Below, in pieces: positions 35,676-48,402 of a stretch of DNA of 64,000 nt (positions are counted from its first letter, which is position 1; every line of letters starts with the position of its first letter). The translations under genes were made by a program, and so were the position numbers. The stretch is from Arthrobacter sp. NicSoilB8 (GTDB lineage Bacteria; Actinomycetota; Actinomycetes; Actinomycetales; Micrococcaceae), in contig NZ_AP024655.1 in the NCBI RefSeq assembly GCF_019977355.1, positions 2,666,001-2,730,000 on the forward strand, read 5' to 3'. The notes beneath the pieces are model-generated. The model saw nothing but the letters and a program-made list of their open reading frames with translations, made no database searches and was not told where the DNA came from.

Positions 35676-35825
35676 TTACGGCACCACGTGGACTGGCACC
35701 ACGTAAATCGGCACCACGTGGACTGGCACCACGTAAATCGGCACCACGTGGACTGGCACCACGTAAATCGGTACTACGTGAGCCGGCACCACGTAAATCG
35801 GCACCAGGTAGATCAGCACTGACAT
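35676..35825 (-). CDS. 49-residue repeat peptide ORF (VVP-IY / VVP-VH units)
   Basis: ATG to TAA frame of 49 codons almost wholly built from a 15-bp repeat. The peptide starts MSVLIYLVP and then repeats IYVVP and AHVVP/VHVVP alternately to the end, with a TAA right after the last Pro. Start and stop flank the repeat exactly. Codons used (GTG, CCG, TAC, CAC) are those favoured in this genome. It lies 29 bp after metK and before a terminator, so it is in the metK message. Against it: there is no Shine-Dalgarno, and a 7-bp hairpin (35828-35844) occupies that place. No family recognised; the Val/Pro-periodic sequence could be a membrane-active or beta-structured peptide. Confidence 0.45.
   Translation of the reverse strand: MSVLIYLVPIYVVPAHVVPIYVVPVHVVPIYVVPVHVVPIYVVPVHVVP
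35680..35814. repeat. 15-bp tandem repeat, nine units, between metK and priA
   Basis: Nine consecutive 15-bp units starting at 35680, 35695 and so on. They alternate GGCACCACGTGGACT and GGCACCACGTAAATC for six units, then three slightly diverged ones. The first three odd units contain the palindrome CACGTG. A tenth, degenerate unit (35815-35829) includes the ATG of the minus-strand ORF. Confidence 0.95.
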
Positions 35826-35854
35826 GTCCGGCGTCGGACGCCGGCGCAGCGGGC

Positions 35855-37090
35855 CTAGGCGTTGAAGAACGCCTTCAGCTCATCCACCCGGTCCAGGCGC
35901 TCCCAGGTGAAGTCCGGGTCCTCGCGGCCGAAGTGCCCGTGCGCGGCGGTCTTCGCGTAGATTGGCCGCTTCAGGTCCAGGGCGTCGATGATGGCCCGCG
36001 GGCGGAGGTCGAAGATCTCGGCGATCGCCGCGCTGATCCGTGCCGGGTCCACGGTTTCGGTTCCGAACGTCTCCACGTAGGTTCCTACCGGGCGGGCCTG
36101 GCCGATTGCGTAGGCGATCTGGATTTCCGCACGCTTGGCGAGGCCGGCCGCCACCACATTCTTGGCGACCCAGCGCATGGCGTAAGCGGCCGAGCGGTCC
36201 ACCTTCGACGGATCCTTGCCGGAGAACGCGCCGCCGCCGTGGCGGGCCATGCCGCCGTACGTGTCGACGATGATCTTGCGGCCGGTGAGGCCTGCGTCGC
36301 CCACCGGGCCGCCGATCACGAAGGCGCCCGCCGGGTTCAGGATGTTGCGGGTCCGCGAGATGTCCAGGTTGGACAGCGCCATGACCGGATCCACCACGTG
36401 CGCGGCGAGGTCGGCCCGGAGCTGATCGAGGCTGGCACCCTCGGCGTGCTGGCTGGAGATGACTACCGTCTCGACCGAGACCGGCCGGTCGCCGTCGTAG
36501 CCCACCGTGACCTGGGTCTTGCCGTCCGGACGCAGGTAGGCGAGTTCGCCGTTCTTGCGGACCTCGGTCAGGCGCTCGGAAAGCCGGTGCGCGAGCCAGA
36601 TCGGCACGGGCATGTAGGAGGGGGTCTCATCGCTGGCGTAGCCGAACATGAGTCCCTGGTCGCCGGCGCCCTGAAGGTCGTAGTCGTCCTCCTGGCGTCC
36701 TTCGCGGGCTTCGAGCGAGTTGAACACGCCGCCTGCAATGTCATTGGACTGCTGGCCGATGGAGACCGAGACACCGCACCGGGCGCCGTCAAAGCCGTTG
36801 GCCGACGAATCGTAGCCGATGCCCAGGATGGTTTCCCGGACAATCTGCGGGATCTCGACGTACGCGTCGGTGGTGACCTCGCCGGCCACGTGGACCAGGC
36901 CGGTGGTGGCGAGCGTCTCCACGGCAACCCGGGACTCCGGGTCCTTGTCGAGCAGGGCGTCGAGGATCGCATCGCTGATCTGGTCACAGATCTTGTCGGG
37001 GTGGCCTTCAGTCACCGACTCGGACGTGAAGAGCCGGAGCGCGGCGGGCGTAGACCCGTGGAAGTCAGGGATGTGCAGCGGTAAAGTCAC
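35855..37090 (-). CDS. metK: S-adenosylmethionine synthase
   Basis: 411 residues; makes SAM from methionine and ATP. N-terminal motif [20 protein letters not shown] (His30, Asp32, Lys33 in the active site), then [12 protein letters not shown] and the phosphate-binding [16 protein letters not shown]. The C-terminal domain is complete. I looked for a SAM riboswitch in the 78 bp upstream and saw none. A repeat-built ORF and a terminator follow. Confidence 0.97.
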   Translation of the reverse strand: MTLPLHIPDFHGSTPAALRLFTSESVTEGHPDKICDQISDAILDALLDKDPESRVAVETLATTGLVHVAGEVTTDAYVEIPQIVRETILGIGYDSSANGFDGARCGVSVSIGQQSNDIAGGVFNSLEAREGRQEDDYDLQGAGDQGLMFGYASDETPSYMPVPIWLAHRLSERLTEVRKNGELAYLRPDGKTQVTVGYDGDRPVSVETVVISSQHAEGASLDQLRADLAAHVVDPVMALSNLDISRTRNILNPAGAFVIGGPVGDAGLTGRKIIVDTYGGMARHGGGAFSGKDPSKVDRSAAYAMRWVAKNVVAAGLAKRAEIQIAYAIGQARPVGTYVETFGTETVDPARISAAIAEIFDLRPRAIIDALDLKRPIYAKTAAHGHFGREDPDFTWERLDRVDELKAFFNA

Positions 37091-37168
37091 TCAACTACCT
37101 TACTGGTTGGAAAACGGACGTCCGGCGGCGTGTGTCCCCATGCTAAGGAGACGTTGCTTACGCCGGCC

Positions 37169-38482
37169 TTAGGCCGGCGGTACAACCCGGCTCAGTTCGG
37201 CGCTGATCCGGTCGATCACGGCAGCCGCAACGTCGGATTTGGAACCCGACGCCTCTTGGGGTTCGGAGCCGGCGCGGGAAAGGATGACTACGGAGTTCGT
37301 GTCTTCGCCAAAGACCAAGTCCCGGCCCACCTGGTTGACCACCAGCAGGTCACAGGCCTTCCGGCGCAGCTTGTCCCGGGCGTAGTCCAGGACGTCGCCG
37401 CCGGCGTCGCCTGTTTCGGCGGCGAAGCCGACGATCAGCTGGTTCCGGGACGCCGCATCCCGGACCGCGACGAGCTCCCGCAGGATGTCGGGGTTGCGCA
37501 CGAGGTTGATCACGGGGTCGGCGACGTCGTCGCGTTTCTTGATCTTCGTGCCGGAGACGTCCGCCGGGCGGAAGTCCGCGACGGCGGCGGCCATGATGAC
37601 GACGTCGGAGTCGGCGGCCGCGTGCAGCGCAGCCTCCCGCAGTTCCAGGGCGGTCTCAACCTGGATGAGTTCGACGTCGCCGGGCGCCGGGACTTCCATG
37701 TGGGCGGCGAGCAGCCGGACGCGGGCGCCGGCGTCGCGGGCGGCCGCGGCCAGGGCGACGCCCTGCTTGCCCGAGGAGCGGTTGCCGAGGAAGCGCACGG
37801 GATCCAGCGGTTCGCGGGTGCCGCCGGCACTGATGGTGACGGTGAGCCCGGCCAGGGGCCGGGCCGCAGTCGGCCCGCCGTCTGCGGGGTCCGGGTCCGC
37901 GGCCGGGGCCAGGGGCGTGACAGGGGCGGCCGGCGGGACTGCCGGGGCAGCGGCCGCCCCGGCAAGGGCCAGGGCGGCCGTGAAGATCGCCTCCGGCTCG
38001 GGCAGCCGTCCGGGCCCGGAGTCGGCACCGGTCAGCCGTCCGCTTGCGGGTTCCAGCACGGTGACGCCGCGGCTGCGCAGGGTTTCGACGTTGGCCTGGG
38101 TGGCCGGGTGCTGCCACATTTCGGTGTGCATGGCCGGCGCAATGAGCACGGGACAGTCGCCGGCCATCAGCAGGGTGTTGGTGAGCAGGTCGTCGGCCTG
38201 GCCTGCGGCCGCGCGGGCCAGGAGATCGGCGGTGGCCGGGGCCACGACGATCAGCTCGGCCTCGTGGCCGAGCCGGACATGGTTGACGGTGTGGACGGCG
38301 TCGAACACGCTGTTGCTGACCGGGTGTCCGGAAAGGGCCTCCCACGTGGCAACGCCGACGAAGCGGGTGGCCGCCTCGGTGGGGATGACCGTGACGTCAT
38401 GGCCGGCTTCAGTAAAAAGCCGGAGGAGCGACGCCACCTTGTAGGCGGCAATCCCTCCCCCGACTCCGAGGACTATGCGCAC
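37169..38482 (-). CDS. coaBC: Bifunctional phosphopantothenoylcysteine decarboxylase / phosphopantothenate--cysteine ligase
   Basis: 437 residues, two steps of coenzyme A synthesis. The N-terminal CoaC half has GVGGGIAAYKVASLLR, the active-site His in the VHTVNHVRL region, and the PAMHTEMWQHPATQ motif. The CoaB half has VTISAGGTREPLDPVRFLGN and later IKKRDD (Lys of the ligase). An Ala/Pro-rich linker of ~30 residues (around residues 175-215) separates them and is longer than usual. It lies downstream of rpoZ (52 bp). Its stop codon lies in the loop of a 7-bp GC hairpin (37162-37178). Confidence 0.95.
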   Translation of the reverse strand: MRIVLGVGGGIAAYKVASLLRLFTEAGHDVTVIPTEAATRFVGVATWEALSGHPVSNSVFDAVHTVNHVRLGHEAELIVVAPATADLLARAAAGQADDLLTNTLLMAGDCPVLIAPAMHTEMWQHPATQANVETLRSRGVTVLEPASGRLTGADSGPGRLPEPEAIFTAALALAGAAAAPAVPPAAPVTPLAPAADPDPADGGPTAARPLAGLTVTISAGGTREPLDPVRFLGNRSSGKQGVALAAAARDAGARVRLLAAHMEVPAPGDVELIQVETALELREAALHAAADSDVVIMAAAVADFRPADVSGTKIKKRDDVADPVINLVRNPDILRELVAVRDAASRNQLIVGFAAETGDAGGDVLDYARDKLRRKACDLLVVNQVGRDLVFGEDTNSVVILSRAGSEPQEASGSKSDVAAAVIDRISAELSRVVPPA

Positions 38483-38534
38483 GTGATCTCCGTCAACAGG
38501 CAGTCTGTTTATTTTCCTCGTCCCGCGAAGGGAA

Positions 38535-38795
38535 TTACTCTGCGGCTTCGATCGGCGTGGAAACGAGCTTGCCTTCGTTGATCTCGCGCAGGGCGATCGA
38601 GAGGGACTTCTCGTTCAGCTTGGTGTCTACCAGCGGGCCGACGTACTCAAACAGGCCCTCGTGCAGCTGGGCGTAGTACGCGTTGATCTGGCGTGCGCGC
38701 TTGGCACCGAAAATCACCAGTCCGTACTTCGAGTCGGCGGCCTTCAGCAGCTCGTCGATCGGCGGGTTGATGATGCCTTCAAGGTTCGTGGACAC
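38535..38795 (-). CDS. rpoZ: RNA polymerase subunit omega
   Basis: 86 residues with the omega core [18 protein letters not shown] and the actinobacterial N-terminus containing [19 protein letters not shown]. It helps assemble the RNA polymerase beta' subunit. GTG start. Gene order gmk-rpoZ-coaBC-metK is the common actinobacterial arrangement; gaps of about 40-50 bp suggest one transcript. Confidence 0.96.
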   Translation of the reverse strand: MSTNLEGIINPPIDELLKAADSKYGLVIFGAKRARQINAYYAQLHEGLFEYVGPLVDTKLNEKSLSIALREINEGKLVSTPIEAAE

Positions 38796-38834
38796 GAATT
38801 CTCCAAATTCTAACGGGCCGGTACGTCCCGGCGC

Positions 38835-39407
38835 CTAGCGCGGGTTCGGGGTCAGCCCCATGAGTGAAACAAGCTCGTCCGCTGCCCGACGAACGTCATC
38901 ATTGATGACGGTGTGATCGAACTCCGGTTCAGCGGCAAGTTCTAGTTTAGCGGTTTCCAGCCTCTGCTGCTGTTCTTCGGCGCTTTCCGTGCCGCGGCCG
39001 ACCAGCCGGCGGACCATTTCGTCCCAGCTTGGGGGCGCCAGGAACACGAACTGGGCGTCGGGAACGGCTTCCTTGACCTGCCGTGCGCCCTGCAGGTCGA
39101 TCTCCAGCAGCACCGAGCGGCCCTCGGCGATGGCGGCCTCCACGGTGCTACGGAGCGTGCCGTAGCGGTTCCGGCCATGGACCACCGCCCACTCGAGCAG
39201 TTCGCCGTTTTCGATCAGGGAATCGAATTCCTCGGCCGATTTGAAGAAGTAGTGGATGCCATCCTTCTCCCCCGGGCGCGGCGGGCGCGTCGTGGCTGAA
39301 ACGGACAGCCAGACACCGGGGTAGTTATCCCGTATGTAGGTGGACACGGTGCCTTTGCCAACAGCCGTCGGGCCGGCGAGGACTGTCAGTCCCGGATTCT
39401 TGCTCAC
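38835..39407 (-). CDS. gmk: Guanylate kinase
   Basis: 190 residues; phosphorylates GMP to GDP. The P-loop is [11 protein letters not shown] (residues ~12-22), the Thr-Ala variant seen in actinobacteria in place of GPSGVGK. GMP-binding residues lie in [20 protein letters not shown] and the [19 protein letters not shown] segment (LLEWAVVHG). The C-terminus is slightly short but complete. Confidence 0.96.
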   Translation of the reverse strand: MSKNPGLTVLAGPTAVGKGTVSTYIRDNYPGVWLSVSATTRPPRPGEKDGIHYFFKSAEEFDSLIENGELLEWAVVHGRNRYGTLRSTVEAAIAEGRSVLLEIDLQGARQVKEAVPDAQFVFLAPPSWDEMVRRLVGRGTESAEEQQQRLETAKLELAAEPEFDHTVINDDVRRAADELVSLMGLTPNPR

Positions 39408-39446
39408 ATATTCCTTTGGGCGGTGGGGGCGGCTCGACGCAGCGAG

Positions 39447-39764
39447 CTACTTGTCGTCAATAAAATCTACCAGCGCCCGGCGCTGGTGGATTCCCAGTCC
39501 CCGGACCCGCCGGGATTGTGCGATGCCGAGCTGCTCCATGATGGCCGCCGCACGGACCCGGCCGATCCCGGGCAGGGCTTCGAGCAGCTCCACGATCCTC
39601 ATGCGGGCAATGGCGTCGTCAGTCTCCGCGGAACTGATGACCTTGGCGATAGTTAGCTCACCGGTCTTGAGGCGCTCCTTGGCCTCGGCCCTCGTGGCCC
39701 TTGCGGCAGCAGCCTTGCGAAGGGCGTCGGAACGCTCCTGCGGCGTGAGGGGTCTCAAACTCAC
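39447..39764 (-). CDS. mihF: Integration host factor, actinobacterial type (mIHF)
   Basis: 105 residues. mIHF is a nucleoid protein unrelated to enterobacterial IHF; it binds and bends DNA through a helix-two-turns-helix and contributes to chromosome organisation and phage integration in mycobacteria. Conserved core: ARATRAEAKERLKTGELT, then LPGIGRVRAAAIMEQLGI and RRVRGLG. The GTG at 39764 is chosen because GGAGG lies six bases upstream; a longer frame starts at 39800. First gene of a probable mihF-gmk-rpoZ-coaBC unit. Confidence 0.94.
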   Translation of the reverse strand: MSLRPLTPQERSDALRKAAAARATRAEAKERLKTGELTIAKVISSAETDDAIARMRIVELLEALPGIGRVRAAAIMEQLGIAQSRRVRGLGIHQRRALVDFIDDK

Positions 39765-39920
39765 TGAAGTCCTCCCTGCATGGCGGGACAGGGCACCCAT
39801 GCCCTTGCCCTGAACCTACCGTCTGGCGGAGGCAGATTCAATGAAAATCTGCGGCGGCCCCGGAAAGGGAAAAGCTCAGTCCCGGGCCGGGAGTCCGCGC
39901 CCCCGAACGGTCATCCTCAC

Positions 39921-39951
39921 GTCCCGGAACCGGTTGCGCCGGTCCCGGGAC
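39921..39951 (-). terminator. Terminator hairpin downstream of pyrF
   Basis: Long stem (39921-39933 with 39939-39951, 12 pairs and one mismatch, GC-rich) 17 bp beyond the pyrF stop. No U run. It probably separates the pyr operon from mihF. Confidence 0.5.
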
Positions 39952-39967
39952 GGTCTGGCCGCTGGCA

Positions 39968-40826
39968 TCAGGCCGCGAGGAGCTCATCGAGGGTGCGTAG
40001 TGCGGCATCGCGGAGGGCCGTCGGCCCCGGTCCGGCGCCGAGGATGTCGCGGCTGGAGGTCGCCAGGACCTGGGGATACGCCGCACCGAACGTGCGCCGC
40101 AGGTCCGCGGCGGTGGCCCCCTGGGCACCCAGGCCGGGGGCCAGGATGGGACCGCGGACCGCCGCCAGATCAAGATCCAGGGCGGTGAGGGCCGACCCCA
40201 CCGTGGCTCCCACCACGAGTCCGACGGAACCGAGGGATCCGCCATAGCGGCGGTTCTCCGCGGCGGCCGCCTCTGTAATCCGCCGTGCGACCGAATCGGC
40301 CCCGCCGACGTGCTGGACGGAGGCGCCTTCCGGGTTCGAGGTCAGCGCGAGGACGAACACGCCGCGCCCGGACTCGGCCGCCAGGTCCAGGGCCGGCCGG
40401 AGCGACTCAAAGCCCAGATAAGGGCTCAACGTGACCGAATCCGCGGCCAGCGCGGAGCCGTCCCGCAGCCAGGCGTCGGCGTAGGCGGCCATCGTGGAAC
40501 CGATGTCGCCGCGCTTGGCATCCGCGATGGTCAGCACCGAGGCCTCCGCAGCCGCGGCCAGCGTGCGTTCGAGCACCGCGATTCCGGCCGAGCCGTGCCG
40601 CTCGTACAGGGCCACCTGCGGCTTCACCGCGGCAGCGAGGGAGGCCACGGCCTCCACGACGGTCAGCGAGAAGCGTTCCAGCCCGGCGGCGTCGTCCGTC
40701 AGGCCCCAGCGCTGCAGGAGGGCCGGGTGCGGATCGATGCCGACGCACAGCGGGCCGCGGGCCGCCATGGCCCGGCCCAGCCGGGAGCCGAAGGACTCCC
40801 GGCCGGGCGCTTCAGCGGTGCGTGCC

Positions 40827-40834
<8 letters not shown>
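39968..40834 (-). CDS. pyrF: Orotidine 5'-phosphate decarboxylase
   Basis: 288 residues, the long (type 2) bacterial form. It makes UMP, the last de novo step. The N-terminal [19 protein letters not shown] and catalytic [14 protein letters not shown] (Asp-Lys-Asp) are present, with the phosphate-binding [14 protein letters not shown] at the end. The chosen ATG overlaps the carB stop by 8 bp. The frame stays open upstream to 41173 inside carB, but those residues are not family-like. Confidence 0.95.
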
Positions 40835-44125
<3,291 letters not shown>

Positions 44126-44126
<1 letters not shown>

Positions 44127-45442
44127 TACTTCTTGTCCTCAGTCTTGGAATCGGTGGCAGTCTTTGTATCGGAGGCCGTGTCGGCGCCAGCCGACGGGGA
44201 CACGGCGGTCTTGGACTCCGCCATGAGATCGATGAAGCGGTCGAAGAGGTACGCGGCGTCGTGCGGGCCGGCGGCCGCTTCGGGGTGGTACTGCACGGAG
44301 AACGCCGGAATGTCGAGACAGGCGAGTCCTTCGACGACGTCGTCGTTGAGGCTCACGTGGCTGACCTCGACGCGGCCGTAGCGTTCTTCGGGCGCCCGGG
44401 TGGCCCCGTTGAGCGGGGCGTCGACGGCGAAGCCGTGGTTCTGCGAGGTGATTTCGACCTTTCCGGTGCGGCGGTCCATCACGGGCTGGTTGAGGCCGCG
44501 GTGGCCGTAGCGCAGCTTGTAGGTGCCGAAGCCGAGGGCGCGGCCGAGGATCTGGTTGCCGAAGCAGATGCCGAAGTACGGGATTTTCTCATCAAGCACC
44601 GAGCGCAGCAGCTTGACCTGGTTGTCAGCGGTGGCGGGGTCGCCAGGGCCGTTGGACATGAAGAAGCCGTCGGGGTTGACGGCCTGCACATCGGCGAGGG
44701 TTGCGGTGGCGGGCAGCACGTGCACCCGGACGCCGCGCTCGGCGAAGCGGACGGGGGTCATGCGCTTGATGCCGAGGTCGATCGCGGCGATGCTGAACCG
44801 CGGCTCGCCGTCCCAGCCGAAGTCCTTGGGCTCCACGGTGTACGCGGCGTCGACGCTGACTTCCTCGGCGAGGCGGGAGCCTTCCATCGGCGCGCTGGCC
44901 AGGACGGCGTCGGTCAGTTCCTTGTCCGTGGCGCGGGCGGCGTCGCCGGAGAAGATGCCGGCGCGCATGGTCTTGTGTTCGCGCAGGTGCCGGGTGATGG
45001 CGCGGGTGTCCACGCCCTGGATCCCGACAATGCCCTGTTCGACGAGTTCGTCGTCAAGGGATCGCTCGGAGCGCCAGTTGGAAGGCCGGCGGGCGGCGTC
45101 ACGGACGATGTAGCCTGCCACCCAGATGCGGCGGGACTCGGCGTCGTCGGTGTTGACGCCGGTGTTGCCGATGTGCGGCGCGGTCTGGACCACGAGCTGG
45201 CGGGCGTAGGAGGGGTCGGTGATGGTCTCCTGGTAGCCGGTCATGCCGGTCGCGAAGACTGCCTCGCCGAGGGCGGTTCCGGTGGCGCCGTAGCTGGTAC
45301 CGCGGAAAATCCGGCCGTCTTCGAGCACGAGGACGGCGGGGGCGGATGCTGCTGCAGCGGGTGCAGGGCCGCTTGCTTTTACTGCGTCTTCCGACACTGC
45401 TGTTTCTGACACTGCTGTTTCTGACACGTCGTTACTTTCCAC
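44126..45442 (-). CDS. carA: Carbamoyl-phosphate synthase, small (glutaminase) subunit
   Basis: 438 residues. The class I glutamine amidotransferase domain has the nucleophile in [11 protein letters not shown] and the His-Glu pair in [19 protein letters not shown] is also present. N- and C-terminal tails are unusual: an N-terminus with SETAV repeated (from a 15-bp duplication near 45396-45425) and an Ala/Pro run, and a charged Thr/Asp/Lys-rich C-terminal tail. The first 11 bp overlap the upstream PH-like gene. Confidence 0.96.
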
Positions 45443-45950
45443 TATCGGCTTCTGCCTGAGGGGCTGCGGAGATCAAATCTTGGAGGGTGGTGAGGAGCAG
45501 GGCTTTGTCCTCGGCACGCCGGGTCCGGAAACCGGTGTCCAGCTCGTGGGAGCCGAGCATCCAGCTCAGCACGAGCAGGCCGTCCTTCTCCACGAACTTT
45601 CCGGCCATGCCGCTTTCCTGGCGCACCCCGGTCAGCTGAGCGGCCGGGATGAACACCGGGCCGGCTCCCGCACGTTCGAACAGCGCCCCTTCCGGATGCA
45701 CGCTGAGTTCGGCGTTGGTGCGGATGCCCAGATGGTGGACCGCGATCCGGTCCAGCCAGTCGCCGGCGGTGGTGGACGCGACGTACTGGCCGTCGGCCGC
45801 GGCCAGCGGTGCGCCGAGTTCGGCGGGGACGTCGGGCAGGGGCTCGACGTCGGACTGGCGGCGCAGGCGGTTGCGCCAGCCGATCCAGATCAGCGTCAGC
45901 GCGACGCCAACCAGGACCAGCGTGAAGATCAGGGACAGGTCCTTGACCAT
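45432..45950 (-). CDS. PH-like domain membrane protein of the pyr operon
   Basis: 172 residues. One N-terminal membrane segment ([21 protein letters not shown], about 4-24), then a basic stop-transfer and a cytoplasmic domain with alternating strands ([32 protein letters not shown]) resembling the PH-like domain proteins found in actinobacterial pyr operons. Function is unknown. The ATG at 45950 overlaps the pyrC stop (ATGA). Longer in-frame starts lie inside pyrC. Confidence 0.85.
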   Translation of the reverse strand: MVKDLSLIFTLVLVGVALTLIWIGWRNRLRRQSDVEPLPDVPAELGAPLAAADGQYVASTTAGDWLDRIAVHHLGIRTNAELSVHPEGALFERAGAGPVFIPAAQLTGVRQESGMAGKFVEKDGLLVLSWMLGSHELDTGFRTRRAEDKALLLTTLQDLISAAPQAEADSGK

Positions 45951-47323
45951 CAGGGGCGGCCCGACGGTGCGGCGTCGACAGCGTCGGCCGGCCACCGGTA
46001 CGGGGTGTTGAGTTTGCCGTCAAGGACGGTCGGATGACCCTTGAAGAAGGTGGCCACCACCTTGCCCGGGAGTTCCCGGCCGGCAAACGGAGAGTTACGG
46101 CCCATGGTTGCCATCTTAGAAGGGTCCACGGTCCAGCGCGCAGCCGGGTCCACGAGTGTGACGTTGGCGGGTTCGCCGGTCTCGAGCGGGCGGCCCTGGT
46201 CCTCGAGCCGGCCGATCGCGGCGGGAGCCGTGGAGGTGACGCGGGCAAAGTCGTCCCAGCCCATCAGGCCGGTTTCGATCATGGTGTGCTGGACCACGGA
46301 CAACGCTGTTTCGAGGCCGGTCATGCCCATGGCCGCCTGCGCCCATTCGCATTCCTTGTGCTCGCTCGGGTGCGGGGCGTGGTCGGTGCCGACGACGTCG
46401 ATCGTGCCGTCGGCCAGCGCGGCGCGCAGGGCCTGGACGTCGGTGTCGGTGCGCAGCGGCGGGTTGACCTTGTAGACGGGGTCATAGCTGCGGGCGAGCT
46501 CGTCGGTGAGCCAGAGGTGGTGCGGGGTGACCTCGGCCGTGACGTTGACGCCGCGGGACTTGGCCCAGCGGATGATTTCCACGGAACCGGCCGTGGACAC
46601 GTGGCAGACGTGCAGGCGGGAGCCGACGTGCTGGGCCAGCAGCACGTCACGGGCGATGATGCTCTCTTCGGCGACGGCCGGCCAGCCGGCGAGGCCGAGG
46701 ACGGCGGAGACCTCGCCCTCGTTCATCTGGGCGCCGGCGGTGAGGCGGGGCTCCTGCGCGTGCTGGGCAACGACGCCGTCGAACGCCTTGACGTATTCGA
46801 GCGCGCGGCGCATCAGGACCGGGTCGTGGACGCAGATGCCGTCGTCGGAGAAGACCCGGACCCGGGCGCGGGAGTCGGCCATGGCGCCGAGTTCGGCGAG
46901 CTGCTCCCCCGCCAGGCCCACAGTGACGGCGCCCACCGGGCGGACGTCCACCCAGCCGGCGGTCCGGCCCAGGGTGAGGACCTGTTCGACGACGCCGGCG
47001 GTGTCCGCCACCGGGGTGCTGTTGGCCATCGCGTGCACGGCGGTGTAGCCGCCCAGGGCGGCGGCGCGGGTGCCGGTTTCCACGGTTTCGGCGTCTTCGC
47101 GGCCGGGTTCGCGCAGGTGGGTGTGGATGTCCACCATGCCGGGCAGGGCAATGAGGCCCCTGGCGTCAATGACTGTTGCGTCGCCGTCGGCTGACAGGTC
47201 CTGGCCGCGGGCGGCGATGATGCCGTCCCGGATCAGGAGGTCCTCGGCTGCTCCGCCCAGGATCGCGGCGCCGCGGATGAGGTAGGCGCCGCTGTTGGTT
47301 GCATGCTGTTGCTGTTCGGCCAT
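45950..47323 (-). CDS. pyrC: Dihydroorotase
   Basis: 457 residues, type I dihydroorotase. Zinc ligands: HxH in VDIHTHLREPG and later His in HVCHVSTAGS; the catalytic Asp lies in VVGTDHAPH. The usual carbamylated Lys is not at the standard place: type I actinobacterial enzymes have an Asp-containing FSDDGICVHD, also seen here. It closes carbamoyl aspartate to dihydroorotate. Its start abuts pyrB (shared base at 47323). Confidence 0.95.
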   Translation of the reverse strand: MAEQQQHATNSGAYLIRGAAILGGAAEDLLIRDGIIAARGQDLSADGDATVIDARGLIALPGMVDIHTHLREPGREDAETVETGTRAAALGGYTAVHAMANSTPVADTAGVVEQVLTLGRTAGWVDVRPVGAVTVGLAGEQLAELGAMADSRARVRVFSDDGICVHDPVLMRRALEYVKAFDGVVAQHAQEPRLTAGAQMNEGEVSAVLGLAGWPAVAEESIIARDVLLAQHVGSRLHVCHVSTAGSVEIIRWAKSRGVNVTAEVTPHHLWLTDELARSYDPVYKVNPPLRTDTDVQALRAALADGTIDVVGTDHAPHPSEHKECEWAQAAMGMTGLETALSVVQHTMIETGLMGWDDFARVTSTAPAAIGRLEDQGRPLETGEPANVTLVDPAARWTVDPSKMATMGRNSPFAGRELPGKVVATFFKGHPTVLDGKLNTPYRWPADAVDAAPSGRP

Positions 47324-48402
47324 CAGTGGCTCTCCTGGGGTGAATAGGTGGCGTTCGGACTGGCGGCACTGGAACTGGCTGCAAGGGATGTGGCTGCGGG
47401 GGCGGCCGCAAGGGATGTGGCTGCGGGGGCGGCCGGTTCGCGGGTCTCGCCGGAAAGCAGCAGGTACAGTGCCGCCATGCGGATGGAGACGCCGTTGCGG
47501 ACCTGTGCCAGCACGGTGGAGCGGGGCGAGTCCGCCGCGGCGGCGGAAATTTCCAGGCCGCGGTTCATGGGACCCGGGTGCATGATGATGGTGTCTTTGA
47601 GCCCAAGGGTATCGAGGGCGCGGAGCCGGTTGTCATCGAAGCCCCAGCGCCGCGAGTATTCGCGGGTGGTGGGAAAGAACGATGCGTTCATCCGTTCGCC
47701 CTGGACCCGGAGCATCATCATCGCGTCCACGCCGCGGGCCAGGGTTTCGTCGAGGTCGAAGCTGACCGCGCAGGGCCACTTCTCGACCCCGATGGGCAGC
47801 AGGGTGGGCGGCGCGACGAGCGTGACCTCGGCGCCCAGGGTGCGCAGGAGCCAGACGTTGGAGCGGGCCACACGCGAGTGCAGGACGTCGCCGGCGATCG
47901 CGACGCGCATGCCTTTGAGGTCCGCCCCGGCCGACGGCGTGCCGGCAAGTTTGGACCAGTGCCGGCGCATGGTGAAGGCGTCCAGGAGGGCCTGAGTGGG
48001 GTGTTCGTGGGTGCCGTCGCCGGCGTTGATGACGGCGGCGTCGATCCAGTCCGTCGCGGCGAGCCGGTGCGGTGCGCCGGAGGCCCAGTGCCGGATCACG
48101 ACGGCGTCGGCCCCCATGGCGGCGAGCGTCTGGGCCGTGTCCTTGAGCGACTCGCCCTTGGAGACGGAAGAGCCCTTTGCGGCGAAGTTGATGACGTCGG
48201 CGGAGAGCCGCTTCGCGGCGGCCTCGAAGGATATGCGGGTGCGGGTGGAGTCCTCGAAGAAGAGGTTGACCACGGTGCGGCCGCGCAGGGCCGGCAGCTT
48301 CTTGACCTCGCGCTCCCCCACGGCCGCCATTTCCTCGGCGGTGTCGAGGATGCGGACGGCGTTGGCCAGGCTCAAGTCTTCGGTGGAAAGCAGATGCCTC
48401 AT
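47323..48402 (-). CDS. pyrB: Aspartate carbamoyltransferase catalytic subunit
   Basis: 359 residues. Carbamoyl phosphate site [12 protein letters not shown], aspartate-site [11 protein letters not shown] and [11 protein letters not shown]. About 45 residues longer than E. coli PyrB because of a C-terminal Ala/Ser/Pro tail carrying a 9-residue duplication from a 27-bp repeat (47381-47434). The start overlaps the pyrR stop by four bases. Confidence 0.96.
   Translation of the reverse strand: MRHLLSTEDLSLANAVRILDTAEEMAAVGEREVKKLPALRGRTVVNLFFEDSTRTRISFEAAAKRLSADVINFAAKGSSVSKGESLKDTAQTLAAMGADAVVIRHWASGAPHRLAATDWIDAAVINAGDGTHEHPTQALLDAFTMRRHWSKLAGTPSAGADLKGMRVAIAGDVLHSRVARSNVWLLRTLGAEVTLVAPPTLLPIGVEKWPCAVSFDLDETLARGVDAMMMLRVQGERMNASFFPTTREYSRRWGFDDNRLRALDTLGLKDTIIMHPGPMNRGLEISAAAADSPRSTVLAQVRNGVSIRMAALYLLLSGETREPAAPAATSLAAAPAATSLAASSSAASPNATYSPQESH
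47381..47434 (-). repeat. 27-bp direct repeat in the pyrB 3' end
   Basis: Two perfect adjacent copies of a 27-bp unit (47381-47407, 47408-47434) encoding nine residues each (AAPAATSLA type) in the C-terminal tail of PyrB. Confidence 0.85.

Noticed and set aside
35680-35814. 15-bp array as a CRISPR
   Set aside because: Units are contiguous without unique spacers, too short for CRISPR repeats, and no cas gene is nearby.
35680-35829. The repeat array as a + strand gene (APRGLAPRKS units)
   Set aside because: The frame is open but has no start codon or ribosome-binding site upstream, unlike the minus-strand frame.
37091-37168. SAM riboswitch before metK
   Set aside because: Only 78 bp between coaBC stop and metK start, and no conserved SAM aptamer pattern was visible.
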